From NCBI GenBank assembly GCA_944384295.1, contig CALWSU010000001.1:1-64000 (forward strand): 64,000 nucleotides of DNA, written 5' to 3'. The notes under the pieces are model-generated. The model was given only the letters and a program-made list of their open reading frames with translations. It was not told the DNA's origin and made no database searches. The DNA is from an uncultured Lachnospiraceae bacterium. GTDB lineage: Bacteria > Bacillota > Clostridia > Lachnospirales > Anaerotignaceae. Positions 9,202-18,028 of this stretch are shown in pieces. Within the stretch, counting starts at the first letter, position 1. Every line of letters starts with the position of its first letter. A program made the translations under genes and the position numbers.

Positions 9202-11262
9202 TTACACTTCTTTCATCAGTATCCCACTTTGTGGTGGCATTTCCAAAGACAGCACACCATTTGCAACCCATAAATCATCAGATTGTGTAAAAAAATCCAT
9301 TTGTTCTGTACGCAACAGCACTTGCATTTTACTAAACAAACCAATTCCAATCGTCCAAACTGGCAATGTAATTGTTTTTGTTTCTTTTGTATTATTGCAA
9401 ACAATCACCAATTTTTCTCGTTCTTGAAAACGACCATATGCCAACACGCCAGATTCATCAGACAAAGATTTGATAGAACCAAAACGCAACGCTTTATATT
9501 TCTTTCTCAAATGAATCAAAACACGATGATATTCTATCAATAAATCGTCTTCTCTCCCCCATGGAAATGGTCTGCGATTGTCTGGATCTGTCCAGCCAGT
9601 CATACCCACCTCATCGCCATAATAAATGGTTGGCGCACCTGTCCAAGTCATTTGCACCAAAACCGCTTGTCGAAACACAGCACGACTGACCCCTAAATCC
9701 GCTGATAAAGCACCATCTGTATGCAGTCTGCCCGTTCTGTGATTGGTTCTAGTCAAAAATCTGGAATGGTCATGGTTCGATAATTCATTCATGGCAACTT
9801 GTGCCGCCTGCATCGGTATACTGCAAGATTGTGCATACATTGTTGTCCAAAACACTTCTGTATTATTATATAAATCTTCTCTGGATTCCGTACTATGTTT
9901 GGAAATACCAGTAAAAAACCAACTGACTGGCTCCATAAAAGCATCATAATTCATCACGCTATCCCATTGATCGCCTTCCAACCAACGATTGGCATCGCCA
10001 TAATGTTCTGCCAATATGATTGCTTCTGGGTTTGCGTCTTTGACTGCCTTACGAAAGTCATGCCAAAATTTATGATTAAACGCTTCACTTTTTCCTAAAT
10101 CCGCCGCAACATCTAAACGCCAACCATCTGCATGATATGGCGCAGATACCCATTTTTGTCCAATACGCATAATTTCCCAATACAATGCGCGACAAGATTC
10201 CATATTCAGTTTCGGGTGATTTTCATAACCCCACCAGCCCTCATAAGAGCCATCTGGATTCCAATAAAAATAATCATGGTATGGGCTTTTGTTGCAATAA
10301 AACGCGCCTTTTTTTTGGTTCAAATATATTTTTTCTCTGTCTAACCATTTATGAAATGCACCACAATGATTAAACACACCATCTATAATCACACGGATTC
10401 CCTTTTTATGCGCTTTTGCAATCAATTCTGCAAACAAAGCATCACTTGCCATCAAATTGCGTTCGTCTGTGGTACGTGTAATATAAGACACTGCTCTTGC
10501 ATTGGATTCGTCCCCCTGCAAGATTTTGTCTTGATCGACTACGATTTTTCCAAAATGCGGGTCGATATGGTCATAATCTTGTATATCATATTTGTGGCTG
10601 CTTGGCGAAATAAAAATCGGATTGAGATAAATTGCTTCTATCCCCAGTCCTGCCAGATAATCTAATTTTTGCATCACGCCAGCTAAATCCCCGCCATAAA
10701 AATGGCGAAAATCTTCATTTCCAGGTTGCGTCAACCATTCTTTTTCCCCTGTCACCAATTCGCCCAAATATCGGTATTCTCCACTTTTTACATCATTGCT
10801 TGGATCACCATTACAAAAACGATCCACATATATCTGATACAATACCGCGCCTTTTGCCCATTGTGGTGTATAAAAATCTCTTACAACGCGAAAAAACCCT
10901 TGTGTTGGCAATTCTTGTGCAACCCCATAATGTGAATAATAATATATTTCGTCATTATAATGTAATTCAAAATAATATTGTTTTTCGTCTTTTGTGGGTG
11001 GAAGCAAAACACGGTAATAATCAAATTTTTTCTGACTTTTTACCTTTTCCATCAATCGCTTCCGATTGTCCATGCACAAATATACACACAATACATTATT
11101 TTGTGCTGTACGTAAAAAGATTTCCACAAAATCTTCGGCTGACGGCTCTGCCGGTTTGCGGAAATTTTCTGTTTCATCACTAAAGACTGCCATAGGTTCA
11201 AATGGTATTTGGCAAAGCGATTCCCTTTTTTTCTTCTCCAATAAATCAAAATAATAATCCAT
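9202..11262 (-). CDS. GH13 alpha-glucan hydrolase (neopullulanase/cyclomaltodextrinase-like)
   Basis: 686 residues, cytoplasmic (no signal peptide). It is predicted to cleave alpha-glucosidic bonds in maltodextrins, cyclodextrins or pullulan fragments. An N-terminal beta-rich domain (residues 1-~125) precedes the (beta/alpha)8 barrel. The barrel has the GH13 regions: GVFNHCG, DGWRLDVA (nucleophile Asp), ILAEHYGD (acid/base Glu) and LSNHDHSR (third acidic residue). A short C-terminal beta domain ends the protein. The N-domain and the MPLTG-free barrel fit the neopullulanase/CGTase subgroup, but the substrate cannot be fixed. It has its own promoter and an attenuator-like leader (11352-11458). 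Confidence 0.88.
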   Translation of the reverse strand: MDYYFDLLEKKKRESLCQIPFEPMAVFSDETENFRKPAEPSAEDFVEIFLRTAQNNVLCVYLCMDNRKRLMEKVKSQKKFDYYRVLLPPTKDEKQYYFELHYNDEIYYYSHYGVAQELPTQGFFRVVRDFYTPQWAKGAVLYQIYVDRFCNGDPSNDVKSGEYRYLGELVTGEKEWLTQPGNEDFRHFYGGDLAGVMQKLDYLAGLGIEAIYLNPIFISPSSHKYDIQDYDHIDPHFGKIVVDQDKILQGDESNARAVSYITRTTDERNLMASDALFAELIAKAHKKGIRVIIDGVFNHCGAFHKWLDREKIYLNQKKGAFYCNKSPYHDYFYWNPDGSYEGWWGYENHPKLNMESCRALYWEIMRIGQKWVSAPYHADGWRLDVAADLGKSEAFNHKFWHDFRKAVKDANPEAIILAEHYGDANRWLEGDQWDSVMNYDAFMEPVSWFFTGISKHSTESREDLYNNTEVFWTTMYAQSCSIPMQAAQVAMNELSNHDHSRFLTRTNHRTGRLHTDGALSADLGVSRAVFRQAVLVQMTWTGAPTIYYGDEVGMTGWTDPDNRRPFPWGREDDLLIEYHRVLIHLRKKYKALRFGSIKSLSDESGVLAYGRFQEREKLVIVCNNTKETKTITLPVWTIGIGLFSKMQVLLRTEQMDFFTQSDDLWVANGVLSLEMPPQSGILMKEV

Positions 11263-11351
11263 AGTTTCACCGTCCCTGATACATTATAATATGCAGGTAT
11301 TTCTGTGTCAAACATCGTTTTCATGCATACAAAACAGAATAAAATTTAAAA

Positions 11352-11458
11352 TGAAAATGAGCAACCTGCCGATGGCTGCTCATTTTCACAAAGAGAAGGT
11401 ATTTCTTATTGGGATTGCGTTTCACCGCAATGTGAAAATATTGGGGAGTTTTCACATT
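11352..11458 (-). promoter_or_regulatory. Attenuator-like leader of the GH13 gene
   Basis: On the minus strand four segments occur in order: A (11458-11449, AATGTGAAAA), B (11438-11429, TTTTCACATT), C (about 11391-11377, TGTGAAAATGAGCA) and D (11363-11352, TGCTCATTTTCA). A pairs with B (10 bp) and C with D (12 bp, followed by a U-rich tract). B can instead pair with the first 8 nt of C. This is the layout of a switch between a terminator and an antiterminator. It is inferred from base pairing only. Confidence 0.45.
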
Positions 11459-11462
11459 TGTT

Positions 11463-11491
11463 ATTATAGCATGTGGGACATTAAATGTCTA
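11463..11491 (-). promoter_or_regulatory. Putative SigA promoter of the GH13 gene
   Basis: Minus-strand TAGACA-N17-TATAAT. The predicted transcript starts near 11456, that is, at the beginning of leader segment A. The remainder of the 423-bp gap (11492-11685) is AT-rich and I see no gene in it. Confidence 0.55.
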
Positions 11492-11685
11492 GCAATTTTT
11501 TTAATTTTTTAAAAAAATTTTCACAGCCATTCCCTCATATCTTCTCCATAATTTGTAAAGAGTCATCTATGTGATTCCTCTGACCCAAGAAATCCCTTCG
11601 TCATTTCCACAATATACGGCATATCTGTGATACTATTTTTGTATATTCGCAATGTACTTCTATTGACTTGCATTGACTTTTTATA

Positions 11686-12243
11686 TTAGCTGCTGTAATC
11701 CGATAACATTTTCGCCAGCGCCACTTCTCCCATCACTACAACGCCATCTTTGAGTTTTTGCTGTTCCGCAAGCGGCAATGCAGCAAGCGGAATATCCGTT
11801 TGTTCATACAACACAAATCTTTTTTGCATATCTTCTTGAAAGACTGCCAAATACCCTTGATATGCCCCCAATAAAAAGCAAGCATCGCTGCGACCTTCCA
11901 CACTACACCGCAAAATAACCTTTTGCGGAGAAAAAGAAATCACTTGCCAACCATCATAAATACTTTGTAATTGTGCCAATGTCAAACCTTTTTGAAAATT
12001 CTGCACAGGTTCTACTTTTTCTTTTGTCACTGCATCTTCTGTATAGTAATATTGATAGACAATATGGGCATCTTCTGCAATGGTATCTTCTTTCACAGAT
12101 GCTTGATGCAAGGCAGGAAATTCCAAAGTATTCGCCTTTTCTTCAGGCATTACATTTTTTCTTGTATACCAATATGCCACACCCATGCTACCGAAAAATA
12201 CAAACAAAGCTAAGCATACAATCAAAATCCATTTTTTGTTCAA
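11686..12243 (-). CDS. BofC-like membrane-anchored protein
   Basis: 185 residues from TTG 12243, chosen because GAGGTGG lies 5 nt upstream and the membrane segment then begins at residue 6; the longer open frame to 12387 adds a non-conserved stretch. One N-terminal membrane helix (WILIVCLALFVFFGSMGVAY) is followed by an acidic linker and a domain running LTLAQLQSIYDGWQVISFSP...VILR. That pattern resembles the C-terminal domain of BofC (bypass-of-forespore C), which in Bacillus regulates SpoIVB during sporulation. Similarity is from memory and moderate. It would face the cell exterior or the intermembrane space. Confidence 0.6.
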   Translation of the reverse strand: MNKKWILIVCLALFVFFGSMGVAYWYTRKNVMPEEKANTLEFPALHQASVKEDTIAEDAHIVYQYYYTEDAVTKEKVEPVQNFQKGLTLAQLQSIYDGWQVISFSPQKVILRCSVEGRSDACFLLGAYQGYLAVFQEDMQKRFVLYEQTDIPLAALPLAEQQKLKDGVVVMGEVALAKMLSDYSS

Positions 12244-12452
12244 TGTAACCACCTCATCGAACAGTATGGACAAATTTTGCCAGGTATATACATACAAGCA
12301 TAGTATTTTTCTATTGATTCTTATTAATTCTAATTTTGTTTGTATATTATGTTTCCATATGCTGTTAAATAAAACAGACGATATCAAAAGTACATTTTTT
12401 GCTTTTTTAATATCGCAAAATGGCTTGACTATGGCTTTCTGCTTCTATCTAA

Positions 12453-12513
12453 TTGTCAAAGGATTGTAGAAAATGAGCCTTTGACAAGAGGGTGTCGATT
12501 TTTCGACACCCTG
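12453..12513 (-). repeat. Remnant (end only) of the dispersed MITE-like element
   Basis: Carries only the CTG-side end of the element seen at 24285, 29979 and 42770: a GTCAAAGG/CCTTTGAC hairpin, then the GGGTGTCGA/TCGACACCC hairpin (12489-12512), which may now serve as terminator of the adjacent genes. Confidence 0.7.
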
Positions 12514-12531
12514 AAATACAAATCTTTTACA

Positions 12532-13764
12532 TTATTTTTTCGGCAAATGGAAATGTACTGGAATCCCATTTTCATAAGTACATGGCAATTCCCCTTGTAT
12601 CAAAGGAATCAAATATTCCAGCATTTCTTCTGTAATATCATTTCCCGCTTCATTGATCCATGTATCTGGTACATGCTTCACACGATTGACTACGTCCTGT
12701 AGTGACACAAAACAAATTTCTGTTTGATATGGTGTACTACTCAAACGGCGTAATGCTACCATTTCCCCGCTGCCGCCTGCGATTGCGAAAGCTGCCGCTG
12801 CACGCCCCATACGTTGTGCTTCTACAATATCGTTTTGGCTCGCAATATGAGAAGCACATCTTTGCATTAAGTTTAATTTGACACTACGGACTTTACAGCC
12901 GATTTCTCTTTTTAATATTTCTTCTAAAAAACGTGCTACCCCAGCTAACACTTTTTGTCCTGTTGCGCCAGACACCTGATTTTGTAATGCAGTAGAAATA
13001 TATTCTCCCGAAGCATCTCGCAAACCTTCACTGACCGCAACCACCACCGCATTTTTTTCCGCCATTTTATCGCGAACATCATCTATAAAATCATCAATCG
13101 AAAATGGACGTTCACATAAATAAATCAAATCCGGCGCACCATCGCCATTGATGCGTGCCAATGCCGAAGATGCAGTAAGCCAACCGGTTTCTTTGCCCAT
13201 AATTTCTACCAATGTGATAGATGGCAAAGCATATACATTACAATCACATGAAATTTCCGAAAACGTTGCGCCAATGTATTTTGCCGCAGAACCAAAACCT
13301 GGAGAATGGTCTGTTTCTGGCAAGTCATTATCGACTGTCTTTGGTGCCCCCATAATATAAATATCATCTATCTGATGCGCTTTACAATAATCTGCTAATT
13401 TATAAACCGTATCCATAGAATCGCTTCCGCCAATATACACAAAATATCCAATGTTGTATTTGCGAAAAATAGAAATCGCTCTTTCATATTCAAATACATT
13501 TTCTTCCCATGGAGAAAGCTTCATATGACAAGAACCCAATGCAGAAGATGGTGTTTGACACAAAAGCTGTCTTGTAGATTCCTCTGCCAAAATCTCTGTC
13601 AAATCTATCAATTTTTCTGACAGTAATCCCATAATACCATTTTTCACACCATATACTTTTTCGATATTTTCATCTGCCAATCCCTGTTCCACCACACCGC
13701 ACAAAGTCGCATTGATTGCTGCTGAAGGTGCGCCAGACTGAGCTACCAGCAAATTCTTTTTCAT
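12532..13764 (-). CDS. PPi-dependent 6-phosphofructokinase
   Basis: 410 residues. It phosphorylates fructose 6-phosphate in glycolysis. Two residues point to pyrophosphate as the phosphate donor. The usual GGDGT of ATP enzymes reads GGSDS here (Asp at the place of E. coli Gly104), and the usual PGTIDND reads PKTVDND (Lys at Gly124); both are known marks of PPi-PFK. The length fits the long PPi-type. Other family blocks seen are PETDHSPGFGSAA and EIMGKETGW. The gene stands alone between a transporter and the BofC-like gene. The reaction with PPi is reversible and saves ATP, which suits a fermenting anaerobe. Confidence 0.9.
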   Translation of the reverse strand: MKKNLLVAQSGAPSAAINATLCGVVEQGLADENIEKVYGVKNGIMGLLSEKLIDLTEILAEESTRQLLCQTPSSALGSCHMKLSPWEENVFEYERAISIFRKYNIGYFVYIGGSDSMDTVYKLADYCKAHQIDDIYIMGAPKTVDNDLPETDHSPGFGSAAKYIGATFSEISCDCNVYALPSITLVEIMGKETGWLTASSALARINGDGAPDLIYLCERPFSIDDFIDDVRDKMAEKNAVVVAVSEGLRDASGEYISTALQNQVSGATGQKVLAGVARFLEEILKREIGCKVRSVKLNLMQRCASHIASQNDIVEAQRMGRAAAAFAIAGGSGEMVALRRLSSTPYQTEICFVSLQDVVNRVKHVPDTWINEAGNDITEEMLEYLIPLIQGELPCTYENGIPVHFHLPKK

Positions 13765-13916
13765 TTCTTATCCGCCTTTCCTTTCCCTCTCCCTATTGTA
13801 TGGCTCACAAAAACCATACAAGCCATATTGCTACATTATAAGAGTAAAAGCCATCACTTACAAGATAAAATTTTGTATATTTTGCATCTTTCTATCTCAC
13901 ATACCTCTCATATTCT

Positions 13917-14843
13917 TCATATTCCGTGAAATAAAAACGAAATTACAGTAAATGCAGCAATCGAAATGAGTGTATAAAAAGAAATCGTTGTAGATGTATA
14001 GGCTTTATCTTCCGCAGAAACCGCATATAATGGACTCATAAAGCAAGGCGGCATAAAAGCGTATAATACCAGCGCAATCATCATTTCTTGTTCTGTCGCA
14101 AAGCGTCGTATCACAAACCAAACACATACCAATAAAATACCTTGCAATAGCAAACGCAAGAATGCAGATTTCACCGCCGCAGATAACACGCTTCTATCTA
14201 ATTGCAAATCATAGCCCACACAAAATAATATCAAAGCAGAAACGGGTGTTGTAATCATATCAATCAAAGACGTATATACATCGCCTGCCTGAGAAGCCAC
14301 CAAGCGCGGTAATATTCCAGTTACCCCTAATAAAATACCCAATACGACACCATACATTGCTGGAGCATGTAATATTGTATGTAACAACTGACGTTTCTCG
14401 CTGTTTTTTTGTCCTGTTGCAGTAATCAATGTCAAATAAACCGTAAATGTAAAAATACAATTTGCCATATCTAAGGCTGCAATATGAAATAACATCGCGG
14501 AACCACATAAAGCAATATATAATGGATACCCCATCATACCCCCTTCAAACGTCGATGTCAAAAAAGGCAAATATCGTCCTTGTGCTCCTATGAGCGGTCG
14601 AGCCAAATATCCAACCCCTAACGCAACAAATAGTTGTAACAACATCACACCTACTATCAGTAATGTGCTGAATTGATATTGTGCAGTGCCTAAGGCATTC
14701 ACTAAAACCACCGGCAACATCACATTGGTTGCTAGTAATTTGATACCATCTAATCCTTCTCTTGTGACCCAATGAAACCGATTTGCCGACATTCCTAAGC
14801 CCAACATGACAAATACAGGTAAAATAATCGCAACAACTTCCAA
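13917..14843 (-). CDS. AEC-family transporter
   Basis: 308 residues, about ten hydrophobic helices in two halves, which is the auxin-efflux-carrier (AEC/BASS-like) fold. Bacterial members carry malate, malonate or other organic anions; the substrate cannot be told here. The start is TTG 14843 with AGGGGG 8 nt upstream; an ATG just before it is out of frame. Gly/Pro-rich breaks such as FEGGMMGYPLYIALCG and MPPCFMSPLYAVSAE are typical of the crossing region of the fold. Confidence 0.85.
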   Translation of the reverse strand: MEVVAIILPVFVMLGLGMSANRFHWVTREGLDGIKLLATNVMLPVVLVNALGTAQYQFSTLLIVGVMLLQLFVALGVGYLARPLIGAQGRYLPFLTSTFEGGMMGYPLYIALCGSAMLFHIAALDMANCIFTFTVYLTLITATGQKNSEKRQLLHTILHAPAMYGVVLGILLGVTGILPRLVASQAGDVYTSLIDMITTPVSALILFCVGYDLQLDRSVLSAAVKSAFLRLLLQGILLVCVWFVIRRFATEQEMMIALVLYAFMPPCFMSPLYAVSAEDKAYTSTTISFYTLISIAAFTVISFLFHGI

Positions 14844-14883
14844 AACATATGCCCCCTATTTCTTTATATTAAAATATACAAGA

Positions 14884-14920
14884 AGGAGTTTCAGAGCAAA
14901 ACGCTTTGAAACTCCCTGCT
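14884..14920 (-). terminator. Hairpin after ferritin gene (repeat copy 2)
   Basis: Stem GGAGTTTCA / TGAAACTCC with an inner AGC/GCT stem, closely matching the hairpin at 5196-5231. It follows the ferritin stop and precedes the AEC gene. Confidence 0.5.
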
Positions 14921-14970
14921 TGCTATTCTAATAAAATGCTAAATGTTTGTAAAGATGACAGACCTTTGTA

Positions 14971-15483
14971 TCACAGGACCAAAGAAGGTGCTGCATATAC
15001 TCTTGCCGCCAACTCATTATCCAGCATATATAATCCTTTTGGATCACTGCCAAATAATTCCATTTTTGTAATCAAGTTATTGGCATTGGTTTCTTCTTCC
15101 CCTTGTTCTTTGACAAACCAATCCAAAAATTGTGTGGTACGGAAATCTTGCACTTCCTGCGCTGCTGCATAGATTTTATGGATTAAGTCTGTTACATATT
15201 CTTCATGTGCCAATGCTGCTTTCAAAGGGTCCATCAATTCTTTCATTTCCACATTGGGTTTTGCAATTGCTTCCAAAGTAACAGAGCAATTGTTGTTATG
15301 CAGGTATTGATAAAATAACATAGCATGGTCACGTTCTTCCTGTGCCTGAATTTTATACCAATTTGCAAATCCTGCCAAACCTTTTGCTTCATAGAAATTT
15401 GAGAAATCCAGATACAAGTATGCAGAGAAAAATTCTTTGTTTACTTGATCATTCAATAATGCTACTACTTTTGCGTCTAACAT
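14971..15483 (-). CDS. ftnA: Ferritin (non-haem)
   Basis: 170 residues with the four-helix ferritin fold. It oxidises and stores iron in a 24-mer shell. The ferroxidase ligands are recognisable: Glu in NKEFFSAY, EERDHA in helix B and the helix C/D glutamates around EQGEEE. AGGAGG lies upstream of ATG 15483. It starts 20 bp after the CBS/CorC-like gene in the same direction, so the two may share a transcript. Confidence 0.93.
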   Translation of the reverse strand: MLDAKVVALLNDQVNKEFFSAYLYLDFSNFYEAKGLAGFANWYKIQAQEERDHAMLFYQYLHNNNCSVTLEAIAKPNVEMKELMDPLKAALAHEEYVTDLIHKIYAAAQEVQDFRTTQFLDWFVKEQGEEETNANNLITKMELFGSDPKGLYMLDNELAARVYAAPSLVL

Positions 15484-15503
15484 ATGCTTGTCCTCCTAAA
15501 AAA

Positions 15504-16430
15504 TTAATTTTGTACTTCTTCTGATATTTCTACAGCATTTTGCTGCTGTTTACGGATTGCCAATACTTTCTCAATTCGTTTTTCTTCAAATTGTTTGATT
15601 TGGAATAACCAATCTCCCAACACAATCTCAGGCATTTCATCGTCTTCTGGAATACGTCCCAAGCGACCAATCAAATAACCACCCAATGTATCATAATCTG
15701 CTTCGTCCTCAAATTCAATCCCCAATATTTCCGCCACATCACTCAAATCAGCTTTCCCACTAATGGAAAATGTATTTTCGTCCAAAGCACAAATATCTTC
15801 TTCTTCCTCCAAATCGTATTCATCAAAGATATTGCCCACAATCTCTTCCATAATATCTTCCATTGTGACAATGCCAGATGTACCGCCATATTCATCAATC
15901 ACAATGGCAAGATGTACCTTTTCTCTTTGCATCTGCTCAATCAATTCATCAATCTTTTTGGAAAAAGGAACGAAATAAGGCTGCATCAAAATATCTTCTA
16001 AGTGGAAATTTTCTTCTTTCATACGTTTGGCATCTGCCAAAATATATTTAATCAAATCTTTCACATGAAAAACACCAACAATATCGTCAATATTTTCCTC
16101 ATATACCACAATTCTGGAATATTTTTCTTCCATCAATACTTCTTTGATTTCTTCTAAGGTTGCTTCTAATGGCACCGCTACAATATCGGTACGATGTGTG
16201 GCAATCTCATCTACCGAAGTATTGCTCAATTCAAAAATATTATTGATCATTTCCTTTTCAGACGCATCAATGCTGCCATTGTCGCCCCCTGCATCTACCA
16301 TCATACGTATGCCTTCTTCTGTCACAGTATGTGCAGTTTGTTTTTTTTGCAAACGTACCAGCTTCCAAATCAAAACTACATTGACAGCAACTGAGAGCGC
16401 AAGACCAATTAAATATTCCACGTATCTCAT
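15504..16430 (-). CDS. CBS-domain/CorC-type protein with short membrane anchor
   Basis: 308 residues. A single N-terminal membrane helix (residues ~6-24) is followed by two CBS domains (~residues 75-205), including VAIVIDEYGGTSGIVT-type sequence, and a C-terminal CorC_HlyC transporter-associated domain (residues ~215-295). This is the cytoplasmic half of HlyC/CorC/CNNM magnesium or cobalt transport proteins without the DUF21 membrane domain. The ATG at 16430 lies only 1-2 nt from GGAGGA; GTG 16421 (MEYLIGLALS) has better spacing and may be the true start. It probably regulates ion transport or binds nucleotides; the partner is unknown. Confidence 0.85.
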   Translation of the reverse strand: MRYVEYLIGLALSVAVNVVLIWKLVRLQKKQTAHTVTEEGIRMMVDAGGDNGSIDASEKEMINNIFELSNTSVDEIATHRTDIVAVPLEATLEEIKEVLMEEKYSRIVVYEENIDDIVGVFHVKDLIKYILADAKRMKEENFHLEDILMQPYFVPFSKKIDELIEQMQREKVHLAIVIDEYGGTSGIVTMEDIMEEIVGNIFDEYDLEEEEDICALDENTFSISGKADLSDVAEILGIEFEDEADYDTLGGYLIGRLGRIPEDDEMPEIVLGDWLFQIKQFEEKRIEKVLAIRKQQQNAVEISEEVQN

Positions 16431-16470
16431 TCCTCCAAATTACTATTTTATCCATACATACTCAATACAA

Positions 16471-16499
16471 AGTTTAGACACATTCTATTCTGCTGTCAA
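16471..16499 (-). promoter_or_regulatory. Putative promoter of the CBS/CorC-like gene
   Basis: Minus-strand TTGACA-N17-TAAACT, 41 bp upstream of the start codon. The -35 is consensus. Confidence 0.5.
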
Positions 16500-16568
16500 G
16501 CCATTTTTCAAAGAAAACGATGTGTTGCCTATACAATAGGGCTCTGGCATGGACGTATGGCTTTTTTC

Positions 16569-16597
16569 TTGACAAGCATAAAAAAACAGTATATTCT
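16569..16597 (+). promoter_or_regulatory. Putative promoter of the TIM-barrel gene
   Basis: TTGACA-N17-TATTCT on the plus strand, divergent from the CBS/CorC promoter, leaving a leader of about 125 nt. Confidence 0.5.
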
Positions 16598-16728
16598 GTT
16601 ATTGTATAGACTGCAATCTATTTCATTTTCACATAAAAATTTCATCGTTTTTCACCCTTTTCGGACGTTTCTTTTTTAGTTTTTAGTTGGAAAATCGTTG
16701 AAAAGCTTTGCAAAAAGGAGTGATTCTA

Positions 16729-17439
16729 TTGGCAGTAAAAAATCCACCTCGTATTGATACACGTTTACGAAAACACATTGTTACGATGCCAGAAGAAATA
16801 TGGGCAGCCAGCGGCATCGTGATTTGGGGCAGAAGAATCAAATCTCTCGTATTTTCTACGGATATTGCCATCATTCGCAACTGTAATGCAGATGCGGTAT
16901 TGGCAGTATATCCTTTTACACCACAACAAGTCATTACAAACTCTATCATATCGGCTTCCAGTATTCCTGTATTTGCTGGCGTTGGCGGCGGTACTACAAC
17001 AGGTCCGCGCGTTGTGATGCTTGCGAAAGATGCAGAAGCATTGGGCGCAATGGCAGTGGTTGTCAATGCACCTACAACAAACGAGATTATCAGCGAAATC
17101 AGCAAAATTGTGGATATTCCTGTTGTCATTACCGTATTAGATGAAAATTCAGATATTGAAGGTCGTATTGCCGCAGGTGCTGGCATATTAAATATTTCTG
17201 CTGCTGCGCGTACACCAGAAGTCGTAGCAAAAATACGTGAAAAATATCCTACCATTCCCATCATTGCAACAGGCGGTCCTACACGTGAAAGCATTTCCCG
17301 TACCATTGCCGCAGGGGCAAATGCAATTAGTTTCACACCTCCTACAGCAATGGATTTATTCCATGGTTTGATGTCGCGTTATCGTTCCGAACATGAAACC
17401 AAACAAAAAGAAAATCAGCAAAATTCCACACAAGACTAA
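16729..17439 (+). CDS. TIM-barrel protein of unknown function ('hydrolase')
   Basis: 236 residues from TTG 16729, which has AAAAAGGAG 8 nt upstream; the frame opens earlier at 16708 but without a ribosome site. Beta/alpha repeats and the C-terminal phosphate-binding pattern IIATGGPT...AGANAISFTPP indicate a TIM barrel that binds a phosphorylated ligand. Other blocks are FAGVGGGTTTGPR and VVITVLDENSDIEGRIAAGA. Similar clostridial proteins are usually annotated only as 'hydrolase'; the substrate is unknown. A strong terminator follows. Confidence 0.8.
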   Translation: MAVKNPPRIDTRLRKHIVTMPEEIWAASGIVIWGRRIKSLVFSTDIAIIRNCNADAVLAVYPFTPQQVITNSIISASSIPVFAGVGGGTTTGPRVVMLAKDAEALGAMAVVVNAPTTNEIISEISKIVDIPVVITVLDENSDIEGRIAAGAGILNISAAARTPEVVAKIREKYPTIPIIATGGPTRESISRTIAAGANAISFTPPTAMDLFHGLMSRYRSEHETKQKENQQNSTQD

Positions 17440-17454
17440 GAATCAAAAAATTTT

Positions 17455-17498
17455 AAGCTCTCAAAATTGTATCCTGTGCAATATTGAGAGCTTTTTTT
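17455..17498 (+). terminator. Terminator of the TIM-barrel gene
   Basis: AAGCTCTCAA / TTGAGAGCTT stem followed by seven T residues. Confidence 0.85.
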
Positions 17499-17546
17499 GT
17501 ATACATATCGTACTTATGGGTATTTTAAAATTTGAGGTGATGGAGT

Positions 17547-17714
17547 ATGAAAAAGAGGCATACAAATCAAAAGAAAACAAGTGATACCATTTCCAGCAAC
17601 GATTTATACAATATTCGGCAAAATGCACATTACAGCAAAGATGGCAAAGCGGAGCCTGACAACAATATTTTTTGGGAAGAAAGAAGCAACCCTTTAAGCA
17701 GCAAAGGAAATTGA
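17547..17714 (+). CDS. 55-residue hypothetical protein
   Basis: A short reading frame beginning MKKRHTNQKKTSDTISSNDL and ending NPLSSKGN. GAGGTGATGGAG lies just upstream of ATG 17547. The N-terminus is Lys/Arg/Gln-rich and the rest is polar with one Trp (NIFWEE). It is bounded on both sides by terminators (17455-17498 and 17769-17828), so it looks like an independent small transcription unit. No family recognised; small basic, Asn/Ser-rich proteins of this kind are often made in spores, which is only a guess. Confidence 0.6.
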   Translation: MKKRHTNQKKTSDTISSNDLYNIRQNAHYSKDGKAEPDNNIFWEERSNPLSSKGN

Positions 17715-17768
17715 TTGGAAAACAAATTTTGTAAAAGCATAAATCCCCTACTATTGGAAATAGAATGA

Positions 17769-17828
17769 AAATAGAAATCCCAGCAAGAAGTGCAACATCG
17801 TCACTTTTTTGCTGGGGTTTTCTATTTT
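17769..17828 (+). terminator. Terminator of the 55-residue gene
   Basis: A long two-part stem (AATAGAAA..CCCAGCAA pairing with TTGCTGGG..TTTCTATT) followed by T-rich DNA. The rest of the gap to 18028 holds only the coat-gene promoter. Confidence 0.8.
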
Positions 17829-17963
17829 TATTTTGGCATATTTTTGAGAACAGAAAATATTACCTTATTATATCTCATATTACATCATAAACAAAAAGTC
17901 ATTTGACCAAATTTCTATGCTTTTACAATCTTTCATTTTATATATTTTCCTTTTCTATGATGC

Positions 17964-17990
17964 ACCCATTTTTATATTTCACATAGTATA
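17964..17990 (+). promoter_or_regulatory. Possible SigK-type sporulation promoter
   Basis: CATAGTATA (17982-17990) fits the late mother-cell -10 consensus CATANNNTA, with AC 16 nt upstream (17964-17965) as expected for SigK. It lies 39 nt before the Cys-rich protein start. Confidence 0.45.
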
Positions 17991-18028
17991 TATCAGAAAT
18001 ATCACAACCATAAAGGAGGCTATCAAAA

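Noticed and set aside
11492-11685. Possible degraded coding remnant upstream of the GH13 promoter
   Set aside because: Short open stretches in two frames gave no recognisable family pattern.
16683-17336. 217-codon frame antisense to the TIM-barrel gene
   Set aside because: Shadow of a clearly coding plus-strand gene with recognisable motifs; no family features of its own.
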